Below, one piece after another: positions 18,745 through 28,450 of a stretch of 64,000 bases of DNA. Under the pieces are notes generated by a model. It ran no database searches and was not told where the DNA came from. It worked only from the letters and a program-made list of their open reading frames with translations. The stretch lies in contig OZ244914.1 of assembly GCA_965221795.1 (NCBI GenBank), positions 2,728,001 through 2,792,000 of the forward strand, in the 5' to 3' direction. Within the stretch, counting starts at the first letter, position 1, and each line of letters opens with the position of its first letter. The DNA comes from VYFG01 sp965221795 (GTDB lineage Bacteria; Pseudomonadota; Gammaproteobacteria; Arenicellales; Poriferihabitantaceae). Position numbers and translations under genes: made by a program.

Positions 18745-20290
18745 TATGATTTTGGTATGGGTTGTTCACGAATGCACAATCATCTGAAAGCCGTTGTGTG
18801 AAAGCGAGCCGAGTCATTCTGCTTTCAAGAGCAGCAAGATTGTCCTCAAAGCTTTGAATGCCTACCGGGAGGCGTGTGAACGCTGTTCTTGCCTCTTCAG
18901 GCCCAATGACTAACTGATAGCGGTCATACAGTTTGGCCACGAATTCCCTTAATTCCATTGTGTTTCCGACGTTAGCCATGACAAGCGCACAAATCATGGC
19001 ATCATCAATGGCAAACCAAGTCCCAACGCCAGGCCGTGAAGTTGCGAGTCCGGAATGGCGGGCCAAAGGGAGAAGAAACTTATGTGCGTTGTTTTTGTCG
19101 CGCGAATTGGCTCTCTGTATGAAAGCATCCAATGTCTCCTCTGGGCTGGGTCCGGCGTCTATTTCGCATTTGAATATCCGCTGAATGACCTGTTTTGCGA
19201 TCACGGAGTCTCCTTGACTCTCTGCGATTTGCCATCTTCCGTTGTTGGATACCTCTTTCTTGATATAGGCAGTGACCGCTCGATGGGCGACTTGCCGATG
19301 ACGATTGAAGTGTTCCTTGGATGAGTTGCGCAGTTGTCTATCCCGGCCATTGGTCAGGTCTGCCAGAATGGGTTCAATGTTGTTGTCTGTCACTTCACTG
19401 GCTCGTTCTGCCAAATAAACCAGAAGGTTGAGTCCAGTGATACGAACAAGCGGTTCAAAAAGATGCCCATCCGGTAGTTTTTTTTGTTCCAGAATAGCGA
19501 GCCAATCTTTGGCAACCCGTTCATAGGCTTTGTGTTTGATGAGCGGTAAATATCCAATGCTCGTTGTAGATTTGCGATCACCTTCCGGGTCACATAACGC
19601 ACTGGCAATTTTGTTTATCGGGGTTTCTGAATTCAGCAGACGTTCCTTCACTTTTTTCTGAATTCTGGCTGCATCTTCAGACCTGTTAAGCATCAGGAAG
19701 ATAATTTCACCGCCCCGTCCAAAAAAGCGTCTATCCGGCGACCATTCCTTGTTCGCGGAGGCCCGCATATCTGTACAGATCATGTCTGGGCCTGTCACAG
19801 AAAGAAATCGTGATGTCCATCGCCGATTGTGCATGACATCCATTTCCTGCGATCTGATGAGCCGTACCGATTGAATGAGAGATCGGAAATCATTGCCAAA
19901 GTGTCGGTCAAGGTATTGGAAGTGGTCCTCATTGCTGACCGAATGACCGAACTCACGATTAATGCACTCTTTCCAACGGTCCCACTTTTCGGTATCGGCT
20001 ATCCTCTCATTTTCTTTGACGCTCTCGAGATGCCTATCCGTAAAAAGAAGAAAACGCATTTTTCTGCGATGAGGCAGGTCATACTCAAAGCTCTCATGCT
20101 TCCCCGGTTCCGCTTTGTATTTCCCCAATGAAACCTGGGCACACAAAGCCAAAGTTTCTAGCAATATCATGAACGGTTCTTGTTCAGGGATAAACCGATG
20201 ACCGTGTATCTTCTCCTGAACCAGCATGTCAATGTGGTTTAACTGACTGTCAGGAAACGGGAGTAGATCACTTGTCGGCATTTCATTCAT
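18737..20290 (-). CDS. sspG: SspG-like (DptG position) restriction subunit
   Basis: About 517 residues from the ATG at 20290, which forms an ATGA overlap with the sspF stop; an ATG two codons earlier is also possible. No catalytic motif or membrane segment is visible; the sequence is soluble and charged with Trp/Arg-rich helices. It is assigned to the middle member of the FGH restriction trio from its place between the P-loop protein sspF and the FtsK-like sspH, matching the known gene order and size. Sequence alone would not identify it. Confidence 0.7.
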   Translation of the reverse strand: MNEMPTSDLLPFPDSQLNHIDMLVQEKIHGHRFIPEQEPFMILLETLALCAQVSLGKYKAEPGKHESFEYDLPHRRKMRFLLFTDRHLESVKENERIADTEKWDRWKECINREFGHSVSNEDHFQYLDRHFGNDFRSLIQSVRLIRSQEMDVMHNRRWTSRFLSVTGPDMICTDMRASANKEWSPDRRFFGRGGEIIFLMLNRSEDAARIQKKVKERLLNSETPINKIASALCDPEGDRKSTTSIGYLPLIKHKAYERVAKDWLAILEQKKLPDGHLFEPLVRITGLNLLVYLAERASEVTDNNIEPILADLTNGRDRQLRNSSKEHFNRHRQVAHRAVTAYIKKEVSNNGRWQIAESQGDSVIAKQVIQRIFKCEIDAGPSPEETLDAFIQRANSRDKNNAHKFLLPLARHSGLATSRPGVGTWFAIDDAMICALVMANVGNTMELREFVAKLYDRYQLVIGPEEARTAFTRLPVGIQSFEDNLAALESRMTRLAFTQRLSDDCAFVNNPYQNHNE

Positions 20291-22083
20291 TGCCATTCAT
20301 CCTCAGTCATTAATAGTTCAATCGGCTGTTTCTCTAAATAACCGTCTCGCATCTCGATTTGTTGTGACAGCGATGAATTCGAATTGGCAGTAGCATGTAA
20401 TTGGAAACGGTGGATGCTTTGATGGCATTGTGAAGAAAAACTGACCGGTAAAGCGCCATCGGAAACTCGCAAAAGACATTCCAGTAGAATGGGGCTGAGT
20501 TCAAGATCAACCGGAGAATCCGGCTGACCGAGAGTAGTGATTCGCAAGACGGGAACATCTTTTGTGATGACACTGTCATGCGATTTATTTTTATTTGGAT
20601 GGAATGTGATGTAGGTTCCTCCTTGGCGCTTGCTGCCAGCTTGATCAGCAAGCAACGGGATTCCGTGACCAAGATAGACACTGGATGGTTCTGTGAGCCA
20701 TATCTGATCGTCAGTTATAGTCATCTCTCCTGTGATCATTCGGTTCAATCCGCAGATGATGTTGCGACGAATTTTGTCTGGAATGGGAGATCTTTCGCCT
20801 AACTTTTCAACCAGTTCAATGTATGAGCTACCATATTTGAATACCGAAAGATTCCATGGGTCGGTGCGCCTGTCTTGAGAGTCAGTCCTAACAGAAAAAA
20901 AGAGCCTGCGGCGCTGGTTGATCATTGCCATACGAAACTCCTGTTTGTATTGGCCAGGGTCTGAATCATAGGTTTTCTTCTCTGGGTCGAAAATCTGACT
21001 TGCATAGATTGGGTGCGTAGCCAAACTTTCTGCGTCATGAAGCAGGCTCTGATCAAAATAATTGTTCGTTTCTCGACCGACACGAAAGTCATCCAATATG
21101 GCAAAGGCCCCATACTGTGATCTTTCTTCCGCAGTCAGATTTTCACCAAATGCATTTGCGTATGGATTGGTCAAGCGGTAATCCTTATCTCGGGCTCTTT
21201 TTTGTGCTTTCCGACAGGTCAGAAGAGCGGCTCCCGGCTTCTGATCTCCCATAAGAATATTTACAGTGAGCAAAATCAGCTGCCGGATAGAGAGGTGATT
21301 CCCGTTAGCTGCTGCGATACGAATCATGTCTTGCAGACGTGCCCGCATGGAGTTCGAGTCATCTTGGCAAAGGATTTTTCGGTTCACTCGAATCGGGCAT
21401 GGAGTTTCATCGGAGTGGAGTACGTGACAACCATTGCAATCAGGCCAGTTGGGATGATGGGCAATCGCATCAATAATCGACTCCACGGTTTCATGGTGAA
21501 ACCCAAGTGACATGTTGATGAGATAAAAACGACCTAGTGTGCTTTCACTTTCATGCTTGTGCATCATGTTCGCGACCTGACCATGCATTGGCTTGTCATC
21601 TGGCTCATAGTCACGAAAGAATTTCAGGAGATGACCGTCATTGACACAAATGACAAAATATTCTCCGGTACTCCGTCCCCAAAGCGACTCGTAGATGTCA
21701 GGAAAAATATTTTTCTTATCGTTTGCATTGAGTTCGCTCAAGTCCTTGATAAAACGTATATGGCGGTCTGGGTGGGACCGAGGAGTGAGCGTGAAGATTT
21801 TGTCGGTGCTGTTCCATTTCTGGCCCGAGTCCGATAACTCCTCTACGATTTTGCGGGCGGTATAGGTTTTCCCGTCACCAGCTGTGCCAGTCAAAATGAC
21901 CGAACAGGGTTTGTCAGAAAGCAAGAGATCTGCCAGTTTTCGGATCAGTGGCTGGGCAATGCGGATAGGCGAGCATCCGGTTTTTTCCTGTGTCTCGACC
22001 ACAAACTCATCGTACAGATTGTTGGATGAGGGCTGAGGTCCGTAAGAGGCCAGGAAATCTACTAGTGGGTTTGTGGTTGACAT
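20287..22083 (-). CDS. sspF: SspF-like (DptF-related) P-loop restriction subunit
   Basis: 598 residues with Walker A VILTGTAGDGKTYTARKI near residue 62, an EYFVICVNDGHLLKFF stretch around 133 in the Walker B position, and a Cys/His cluster CNGCHVLHSDETPCPIRVNRKILC near 215-238 (split here as CNGCHVLHSDETPC and its following Cys) that could bind zinc. DptF of the Dnd system likewise starts with a P-loop domain. Known role: with G and H it restricts DNA lacking the phosphorothioate mark. Its start lies 14 bases after the sspD stop and its stop overlaps sspG, so it is translated with the modification genes. Confidence 0.8.
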   Translation of the reverse strand: MSTTNPLVDFLASYGPQPSSNNLYDEFVVETQEKTGCSPIRIAQPLIRKLADLLLSDKPCSVILTGTAGDGKTYTARKIVEELSDSGQKWNSTDKIFTLTPRSHPDRHIRFIKDLSELNANDKKNIFPDIYESLWGRSTGEYFVICVNDGHLLKFFRDYEPDDKPMHGQVANMMHKHESESTLGRFYLINMSLGFHHETVESIIDAIAHHPNWPDCNGCHVLHSDETPCPIRVNRKILCQDDSNSMRARLQDMIRIAAANGNHLSIRQLILLTVNILMGDQKPGAALLTCRKAQKRARDKDYRLTNPYANAFGENLTAEERSQYGAFAILDDFRVGRETNNYFDQSLLHDAESLATHPIYASQIFDPEKKTYDSDPGQYKQEFRMAMINQRRRLFFSVRTDSQDRRTDPWNLSVFKYGSSYIELVEKLGERSPIPDKIRRNIICGLNRMITGEMTITDDQIWLTEPSSVYLGHGIPLLADQAGSKRQGGTYITFHPNKNKSHDSVITKDVPVLRITTLGQPDSPVDLELSPILLECLLRVSDGALPVSFSSQCHQSIHRFQLHATANSNSSLSQQIEMRDGYLEKQPIELLMTEDEWQ

Positions 22084-22097
22084 GGCGTGTTTCTTGA

Positions 22098-22952
22098 TTA
22101 CAAATGACAGATCGCACAGCCATCTTCAGAATCCATAGCGGGCACTTGATAGCGGGTTTTTAGCGACTCCAGTTCGTCCAGTGAGCGCGACTGAGACCAA
22201 GTGAACCGACGACCATTATCTTTCTCTTTTTCATAGGCTTTGGCCGCCTCAAAGAGTTCTGGGTGACGTTCTTTCAATCCCTGCCATTCCCCCGTTTGTT
22301 GGTAGAAGCAGAAGTAACATCCAGAACGTGACCGCCATTCATAGTAGGGAGGCAAGCCTAACCCGCTATCCATAAGTAATTGACGAACATCATCAATTCC
22401 ATATCCGATTTCTTTTAGTGGGTAGACCGGTTCGATATTGCCTTTATCAGAAATGACAACAGGCTTATTGTTTCGTGCACGTACATCAGTTCGTGTGGAG
22501 GTGCCTTGAAACCCTTCCCGGTTTTCATCTGCCCTGATGCCAATATAGGAATATGCTAAATCATTTCCGACAAAGTGCTCAAATGGCCGGATTTTGAGCA
22601 TTCGAGTGCACCAACGAGCCTGCGGGTTTGGGAGAAACCCGGAATACACTTCATTAAGCAATACATCAAATGGCGAGCGCTTCCCATCTTTTGAGCGTAC
22701 TTTCAATTCGGGTAAGTCCAGCGCGGTTTGGCGATGGACAGTCACATCAAAAATCATTTCGAAACGTGTGATATAACCGTAAGTCTCCGGCAGTTCGGCA
22801 CCAGTGTCCGTGAAAACGAATTCCAGCGGTAGATTGCTATACGTTGAGAGCATATAGACGGCCAGTGCCGTTGAATCTTTACCACCGCTCAGCGGAATAA
22901 TATGACGGCGAGTGGGATCATTTGTGGCTATCGATAACTTGGTTGCGTTCAT
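22098..22952 (-). CDS. sspD: SspD/DndC-like ATP pyrophosphatase (PAPS-reductase fold)
   Basis: 284 residues from the ATG at 22952, chosen because it forms an ATGA overlap with the sspC stop; a start at 22988 is also open. The PP-loop HIIPLSGGKDSTALAVYML at the N-terminus activates the DNA backbone as an adenylate. A cysteine set follows (ARWCTRML, then RSGCYFCFY, and a C-terminal CAICHL) that in DndC-type proteins holds an iron-sulfur cluster. Known role: with the cysteine desulfurase it installs sulfur in the DNA phosphate. Fourth gene of the modification module. Confidence 0.9.
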   Translation of the reverse strand: MNATKLSIATNDPTRRHIIPLSGGKDSTALAVYMLSTYSNLPLEFVFTDTGAELPETYGYITRFEMIFDVTVHRQTALDLPELKVRSKDGKRSPFDVLLNEVYSGFLPNPQARWCTRMLKIRPFEHFVGNDLAYSYIGIRADENREGFQGTSTRTDVRARNNKPVVISDKGNIEPVYPLKEIGYGIDDVRQLLMDSGLGLPPYYEWRSRSGCYFCFYQQTGEWQGLKERHPELFEAAKAYEKEKDNGRRFTWSQSRSLDELESLKTRYQVPAMDSEDGCAICHL

Positions 22953-25900
22953 GTTTTTTCCAGGTTGATTTCTTGAAGAAATCGCCATAGCTTTTCTCGC
23001 CCAATTTGGGTGCTGAATCGAGTAAAAATTTCGCTAAGACGGTTCTTGACAAACTGATCGCAATCTTGTGCATCATTGAGATTTCTCATGGCGACATCCT
23101 CAATTCTTAGTACCGTCGCCTCAAGTCGCTGCTCAAATTGTAGGAGGGACTGCTTTTCCCAATCTTCAAAACGAAGCCCCAGAAAAATCCCACTGAGTGC
23201 CGTCACAAAGCTGCGTTCATCAGACCCGTTTGAATGCCCGCGTTTTGCTCTGGTGAATACACCACGTGCTTCACTATCGAGGAAGGATTTTTCTTCTTCC
23301 GTAAAAGGAAGTACTTGAGACCAACGATGTGCCGCGTCCAGAAGTGGTAATCCTTTCTCTTGGATGCGTTGGTTAAAAATATTTTGGGAGAGTTTGATTG
23401 TTTTTGCGATCAGGTTGTCTGTTACGGTCTCTATTTCCGTTTTAGCCTTTCGGAATAGCGTAAAAGATGCACGGGAAAGCGGTTGTTTGTTCAGTGCATT
23501 CGGAAGAGAACAGGTCAGAAAGACCATTGGGTCGAAAGGTGATTGTTTCAGGAGCGGCTGAAGAATGTCAGCAGAATCCCCGAGTCCCTTTGTGCTCAAT
23601 GCGGCAATTGGGAGAGTGTTTTTCCATTGTTGTAGGGCATCGTAAAATCCACGGACCAGATCAGGTTCATGGGCGTCAATAGAGCCGCGAATCAAAATTA
23701 TGAACTCTGTCAGTACGCTGACCTGTGCGGGGATCAATTCCCTGACTTCAAGATGAAACAAAGAAGGGTGATCGCAGATTCTTTCAATTAAGCTTGGCTT
23801 GATGTCATCGACATAACGATAACGATTTTGGATTTTTTCTCGGATCGCGATACTACGAGCAAATGCTTGCAATCCAGCCGCAAGGAACAGTGGTAGTAGA
23901 CCTTTACGTAGTCCAATCGGAGGTTTGGTCAAATGTTCAATGAGGTCGGTGTATCGCTTTGGTGCAGCAGTTTCCCGGGTGTAAAATTTTTGGAGGCATG
24001 TCCAGACTTTGCGGATAGATGGGTCTTCTAATTGGCTGGGGGGTGCCCAAGACCATGTGCCGTTCATACATTGGTAGAGGCATGTTCGTTGAAAGACGGT
24101 TCGGTAAATTGATGCATCGGCTGAAGTGGAGTCAAGGTATCCCAATGCAGGAGAGCCAGACCGCTCTATAATCGCTAATAAGCAGCGCTTTCTCGCCGAA
24201 CGGGTGGTCGGTGTGACGCGCCTCCGCACTACTTGTTCATTGCGGATAGTAGGAGTTGCAGAAAACCGTTGCTTGAATATATTGGTAAGTAGCTCTCCGG
24301 AGGAGTATCCATCGTCAAACTGGTAATGGTTGCCTGCGGAGAGCCAAGTCACTTCGCCTTTGTCAGGATTCATCAGGCTTTCTAGTGTTCGACGAAGAAC
24401 AGTCTCCGATTCAGCACGTAATTCATATAATTCATGTGGAATCAGAGGGTCGCTCTCAAGCAATTTCGAATCATGAAGCAATGTATCAATTGCCATCAGA
24501 TCCGCTAATATTTCCTCTACTCGAATTGGGTGCTGGGGGAAGGCGACGATGAAGTGAGCTGGCAGATGGTCGGTTCTATCTACCACCTCTTTATCCTTGA
24601 TGTGGGAGTTGACCACCAGTGCTACCATGGCATCTTGCTGATCGGCTTGAAAATGCAGTTTCAGGCGCCGCTCATCATCCTGTAAGTGTTCTGCCATCAC
24701 GAACTGTGCACTCGCAAAGCGCGTTATGGAACGCTCATAGTTATACTTTGGTGCGGTATATACATCCGGAGGAAAAAGCCTTGCAAGCTCTGTAGCAGTC
24801 GTCTGTTCCCCAAGACAGTGGGATGCTTCTTCTGCAATCATTCGGGCGAGGTCAACATCAGGACCATGCCAAACAGTGATGTCATCTACACGGCGTCGGT
24901 AGAGCAATACTTTGCGGTCTATCAGTTCTTGAATAGCCGTTTCAGCATCATGACGAGTTATCTCAGTGCCAGCAGTCACTGAGAAAAGCAGGGTTTCTAT
25001 TGGTAATCGAATTCTTTGGGAAACTCTTCCCAGTTGGAGCAGGGTCGCTGCTTTTATAACGATTTCCTGTAATTTTTTTTCGGCACGCGAGAGCGCTGAC
25101 TCCGCTTCAATCAGGCGGCGATAGGCACCCCCGGGACCGATATCAGCGCGCATGGCAGGAATAAAATGATCATAGACCACATCAATTCCAATGACGCATG
25201 AAGAGGTTTCACAGTGCTGATTAAGAAATTCGAAAACGCTCCGTTCGTTCTGTGCAATCTGTGCTGCGAGTTGCGGTAAGACATAGAGAGCCGATGGTGT
25301 TAGGGGGCTGGCTGCCGCTAGAATTCTGGATAGATGGTTAAGATTCGTATACTGGCTGAATAGGTTAGCGGCTTGTGCTTGCTGTGCAATTTTCAGGTCT
25401 GGTTTTTGTTTCCCCCGTAGTGAATCGGCGATCATTTCATAGCTATCCGAATTCACTGTGGTCAAGTTAAGAGTTTCGAAACGCCCTTCGATTTTGCGCC
25501 AGGTGGATTTCGCTTTACCCAATACCCGATGGGTATAGTGATCCACCCCCTGATGCATCAGGGTCGTAAAGGTGACAACCGGATTACGTCGACGAACCGC
25601 CCATTCGGCGATGTACTGCACGCTGAGCAGATCTTCTGGGCGGTCCTCTTTAACTAGAGATTCCAGATGTTGACCAAACTCGTCCCAGACAATCGCTATG
25701 CGTTCTATGCCGGCTTTTTTAGCCTTGGCCTGGACCGTGCTTAGCGCAGCCTTAATGCCAATCTGGCTGGAAGATTGGGGGGGGGGGGGGGGGGGGGGGG
25801 TAGAATAAGCTGGTCAAATCATCGCATGCTCCGTGCAAAAGCAATACCTGACCCTTTCCGGAAATATGCCCAAGACTATGTGCAAACTCAGCGTCCACGG

Positions 25901-26144
25901 CATTGATTTGCCCTTGAAGTCGTTGAACGATCTTGGGTTGCCCTCTCAAAATTGAGATGCCAGCAAGAGCGGAAATTGACTTGCCGGAACCATACGGTGC
26001 AACAATATGTGTAGCGCGACTCCCATTCAGTCCACAGATCGCACGCATCACCTGCAAAGCTTTTTGTGTGGGTCTGAACTTAGACAGAGCCTCATCACTT
26101 TGGCTTAGATCATCCGCAATATTGATCGAGCGTAGGGGAATCAT
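22949..26144 (-). CDS. sspC: SspC-like ATPase of the DNA phosphorothioation module, frame broken at a G/C homopolymer
   Basis: Two frames form one gene. The 5' part (26144 to 25752) has Walker A HIVAPYGSGKSISALAGI near residue 48 and then runs into a tract of 24 C in coding sense (25777-25800). In the given sequence the ribosome reads FY, eight Pro, then IFQPDWH and stops at 25752. With one C fewer (23) or two more (26) the frame continues as QSSSQIGIKAALSTVQ into Walker B IAIVWDEFGQHLES and on to 22949, giving about 1064 residues. The 3' frame has no ribosome binding site of its own. Start and stop make ATGA overlaps with sspB and sspD. Known: SspC is the ATPase partner of the SspB nickase. 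As given the gene is OFF; a homopolymer sequencing error is the alternative. Confidence 0.88.
25777..25800. repeat. G24 homopolymer (C24 in coding sense) inside sspC, phase-variation tract
   Basis: Twenty-four consecutive G on the plus strand, between codons for Walker A and Walker B of sspC. Coding-strand context is TTC TA-C24-AATCTTCC. Lengths of 23 or 26 are in frame, 24 and 25 are not: 24 ends at TAA 25752 and 25 ends at a TAA about 12 codons on. Long G/C runs are the standard substrate of slipped-strand phase variation. Confidence 0.9.
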
Positions 26145-27052
26145 GCGACCATTTTTTGGGATTTGCGTTTGACTCGCTCATAGTAGCGTATTGCCCATAA
26201 AGCTGGGCTGGCACATTTTACTGCAATGTTTCTTTCGCCGGCTAAGAAACGCACTTCCATCCAATCTTGACCGATTTGGCATTTCCCCATTTCCGCATGA
26301 TCCAGCAAAGTTGCGCGATCATGTCCGAGAATTGCTGCGGCACATACCATACACTGACTGTCATAAGAAATGGAAAGGGTTTTGGATTGATCAAACATAT
26401 CCGCGGCATCTTCCACGCTCAACGCGGAAAGTACAAGTCCCAATACCTCCGGTGGTAAAAGCGAAGGTTCAGCCAACTCAAAGTTGTCGGTTGAACGAAT
26501 ATGTCTGAGTAAATTGAGCCGTTGAAACGGGCAGCCAAGATTATTCTCTGGGTCGACAGAAGGTCTTGGTACGGGAACAGCATATGCCTGCAGTACCGTA
26601 GAAACCTCACGCTGAACGGACCGAAGAGATGGAGTATTACCATTTTGGCGGATCAGATACTGTGACAAAAGCTCTACAAGCTTCAGGCGGTTGAAGTGCC
26701 TCGGCCGTTTGGGTGAAAAAAAGTAAGAGAGTGATGTGCCAGTCTTCGATACTAAAGATGAAGCATGAATCAGCCACCATGTACCAAGATGCATCATATA
26801 CGGGTCATGCCCTAAAATAGCGTGGCCAAAATCAGAGATGGATAATGAAGACGGCCTGGTATGAGTTCGCACCGCCAGCCCGGTTGCATGAAGCCACCAA
26901 CCAATGGACTTTGACATGTTTCTGCCGACGCCGAGATCGTCAGCGACATCAGGGAGTGCAAAGTTACGGCTATCATCATTTTCCAAATGCAGCAATCCTT
27001 TGGTAAGCCAGCCGGGTCGGGGATAGAATGTCTGATGTCCACCAAGTTTCAT
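26141..27052 (-). CDS. sspB: SspB-like DUF4007 nickase of DNA phosphorothioation
   Basis: 303 residues. It opens with KLGGHQTFYPRPGWLTKGL, the N-terminal hallmark of DUF4007 proteins, followed by a DDLGVGRNMSKSIGWWL segment and later ISDFGHAILG and TWWLIHASSL. Known: SspB nicks one DNA strand so that sulfur can be placed on that strand only, which distinguishes Ssp from the double-strand Dnd pathway. ATGA overlaps with both sspA (stop 27049) and sspC (start 26144) indicate translational coupling. No truncation seen. Confidence 0.88.
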   Translation of the reverse strand: MKLGGHQTFYPRPGWLTKGLLHLENDDSRNFALPDVADDLGVGRNMSKSIGWWLHATGLAVRTHTRPSSLSISDFGHAILGHDPYMMHLGTWWLIHASSLVSKTGTSLSYFFSPKRPRHFNRLKLVELLSQYLIRQNGNTPSLRSVQREVSTVLQAYAVPVPRPSVDPENNLGCPFQRLNLLRHIRSTDNFELAEPSLLPPEVLGLVLSALSVEDAADMFDQSKTLSISYDSQCMVCAAAILGHDRATLLDHAEMGKCQIGQDWMEVRFLAGERNIAVKCASPALWAIRYYERVKRKSQKMVA

Positions 27053-28185
27053 GCGATATTGCCCATCAGTTGACGTAAAGTGGCAACTTCTTTCACCAAA
27101 TATTCGGTCGCACGTTCTACTTCAGAGATTGTGTTGTCAACAGAGAAAGAAAAGCGGATGCTTGAAAATGCTTCAGATTGGCTATGCCCCATAGCCGTTA
27201 GGGTTCGGGATGGCTCTGGTTTTTGTGATGAACAAGCTGATACCTGAGAGCATATCACCCCGCTTTGGTCAAGTCGTGCGACCAGTGCCATGCCATCTAT
27301 CCCCTCAAACGTGATATTGCTGGTATTGGGAACACGGCCAGCATTGATACCATTAATTCGAATATTGCGAATTCGGCGAAGAAGTGTTGCTTCAAACTTG
27401 TCTCTCAGTTCTCCAAGATGGCAAATTGCTTCCTCCAAGGTCTCTTGTCGAAGTGCGCAAGCTTGACCAAGGCCGATGATGCCGGGAACATTTTCGGTGC
27501 CACCACGTTGACCACCTTCCTGCTCACCAGATTGCCCGAAAATATCATTATTTTGGTTATGCTGAATTTTCACCATAGCGCCAATCCCTTTGGGCGCATG
27601 TAATTTGTGCCCGGATAGTGAAAGATATGAACCGCCAAGTTTGTCAGTGATAAACCGATGCCGTCCTACAACTTGGGAGGCATCAATTAAGACGGGCTGA
27701 TTATGATTGCAGGCAATTTGGCAGATTTGTTCAATATCTTGCAAGACACCGGTTTCACCGTTTGCCCACCCTGCCGCAATGAGTGTTGATGGCCCATCAA
27801 CAAGCTTTTCTAGCACATCCAAATCCCAACGGCCAGCACTGTCGACCGGTACTTCCTGAACACGCTCTGGAGCCAGTCGACGAAACAGTCCGTCCACAGC
27901 AGGATGCTCGGCGGTTGATGTGACAAGTTTATGCGATAACCGCATGTGGTGTCTTAATACTGCTTCGTTGGCTTCAGTTGCACCTGAAGTGAATACAATA
28001 CACTCTGGAGAGGTGCCAAGCAATGTTGCGACTTGTTCTCGTGCTTTTGCGATATACCGACTTGCCTCAGCACCTAGGCTATGTGGACTGGATGGATTGC
28101 CCCAAACGTCTTTGAGTCCATATGTTATGGCAGAGACCACCTCGGGTAAGGGTCGAGTTGTGGCATTGTTATCTAGATAGATCAC
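27049..28185 (-). CDS. sspA: SspA/DndA-like cysteine desulfurase
   Basis: About 378 residues from a GTG at 28185, which gives the usual NifS/IscS beginning VIYLDNNATTRPLPEV. The frame stays open to a TTG at 28323, but that stretch covers a likely promoter and lacks family sequence. Pyridoxal-phosphate enzyme features: FTSGATEANEAVLRHH, ENGETGVLQDIE, and the PLP-lysine segment SLSGHKLHAPKGIGAM. The mobile loop has ACSS near the end (QVSACSSQKPEPS) with the sulfur-accepting Cys. It supplies persulfide sulfur to SspD. First gene of the operon. No good Shine-Dalgarno precedes the GTG, so the exact start is open. Confidence 0.88.
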   Translation of the reverse strand: MIYLDNNATTRPLPEVVSAITYGLKDVWGNPSSPHSLGAEASRYIAKAREQVATLLGTSPECIVFTSGATEANEAVLRHHMRLSHKLVTSTAEHPAVDGLFRRLAPERVQEVPVDSAGRWDLDVLEKLVDGPSTLIAAGWANGETGVLQDIEQICQIACNHNQPVLIDASQVVGRHRFITDKLGGSYLSLSGHKLHAPKGIGAMVKIQHNQNNDIFGQSGEQEGGQRGGTENVPGIIGLGQACALRQETLEEAICHLGELRDKFEATLLRRIRNIRINGINAGRVPNTSNITFEGIDGMALVARLDQSGVICSQVSACSSQKPEPSRTLTAMGHSQSEAFSSIRFSFSVDNTISEVERATEYLVKEVATLRQLMGNIA

Positions 28186-28288
28186 AGACAGAACATTCTT
28201 ACACAAGCCCAACAAGCCGTCCCGGGAAGAACGCTTGTGCGTTGATCTCCGAAGATCATGTAGATGGGATTGATGGAGCCAATAATTT

Positions 28289-28317
28289 ATTCTAAATTCA
28301 AATCTATGTATGCGCAA
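28289..28317 (-). promoter_or_regulatory. Candidate sigma-70 promoter of the ssp operon
   Basis: On the minus strand TTGCGC (28312-28317), 17 bases, then TAGAAT (28289-28294). Transcription would start near 28282, leaving about 95 untranslated bases before the proposed GTG of sspA. It faces away from sbcB and is the only good match in the divergent gap. Confidence 0.5.
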
Positions 28318-28450
28318 CGCCAATGTTTCGGTAGATTTGAAGTGATGTTAGTAAATTCTACCGGGGTAAAACATGGAATCGACATAGACGCCTGATTCAT
28401 GGCTTTCGGTATCAAGCGAAGTACTGCCACCTGCAACCTCTATTCCAAAC

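Noticed and set aside
22949..25621. Independent gene starting at GTG 25621
   Set aside because: It lacks a start region and Walker A, and the frame continues upstream through Walker B to the homopolymer; it is the 3' part of sspC.
13378..28185. Dnd (double-strand phosphorothioation) system
   Set aside because: dndB, dndD and dndE are missing and a DUF4007 SspB-type nickase is present, which fits the single-strand Ssp pathway.
28186..28323. N-terminal extension of the cysteine desulfurase to TTG 28323
   Set aside because: The extra 46 residues have no family similarity and would include the likely promoter.
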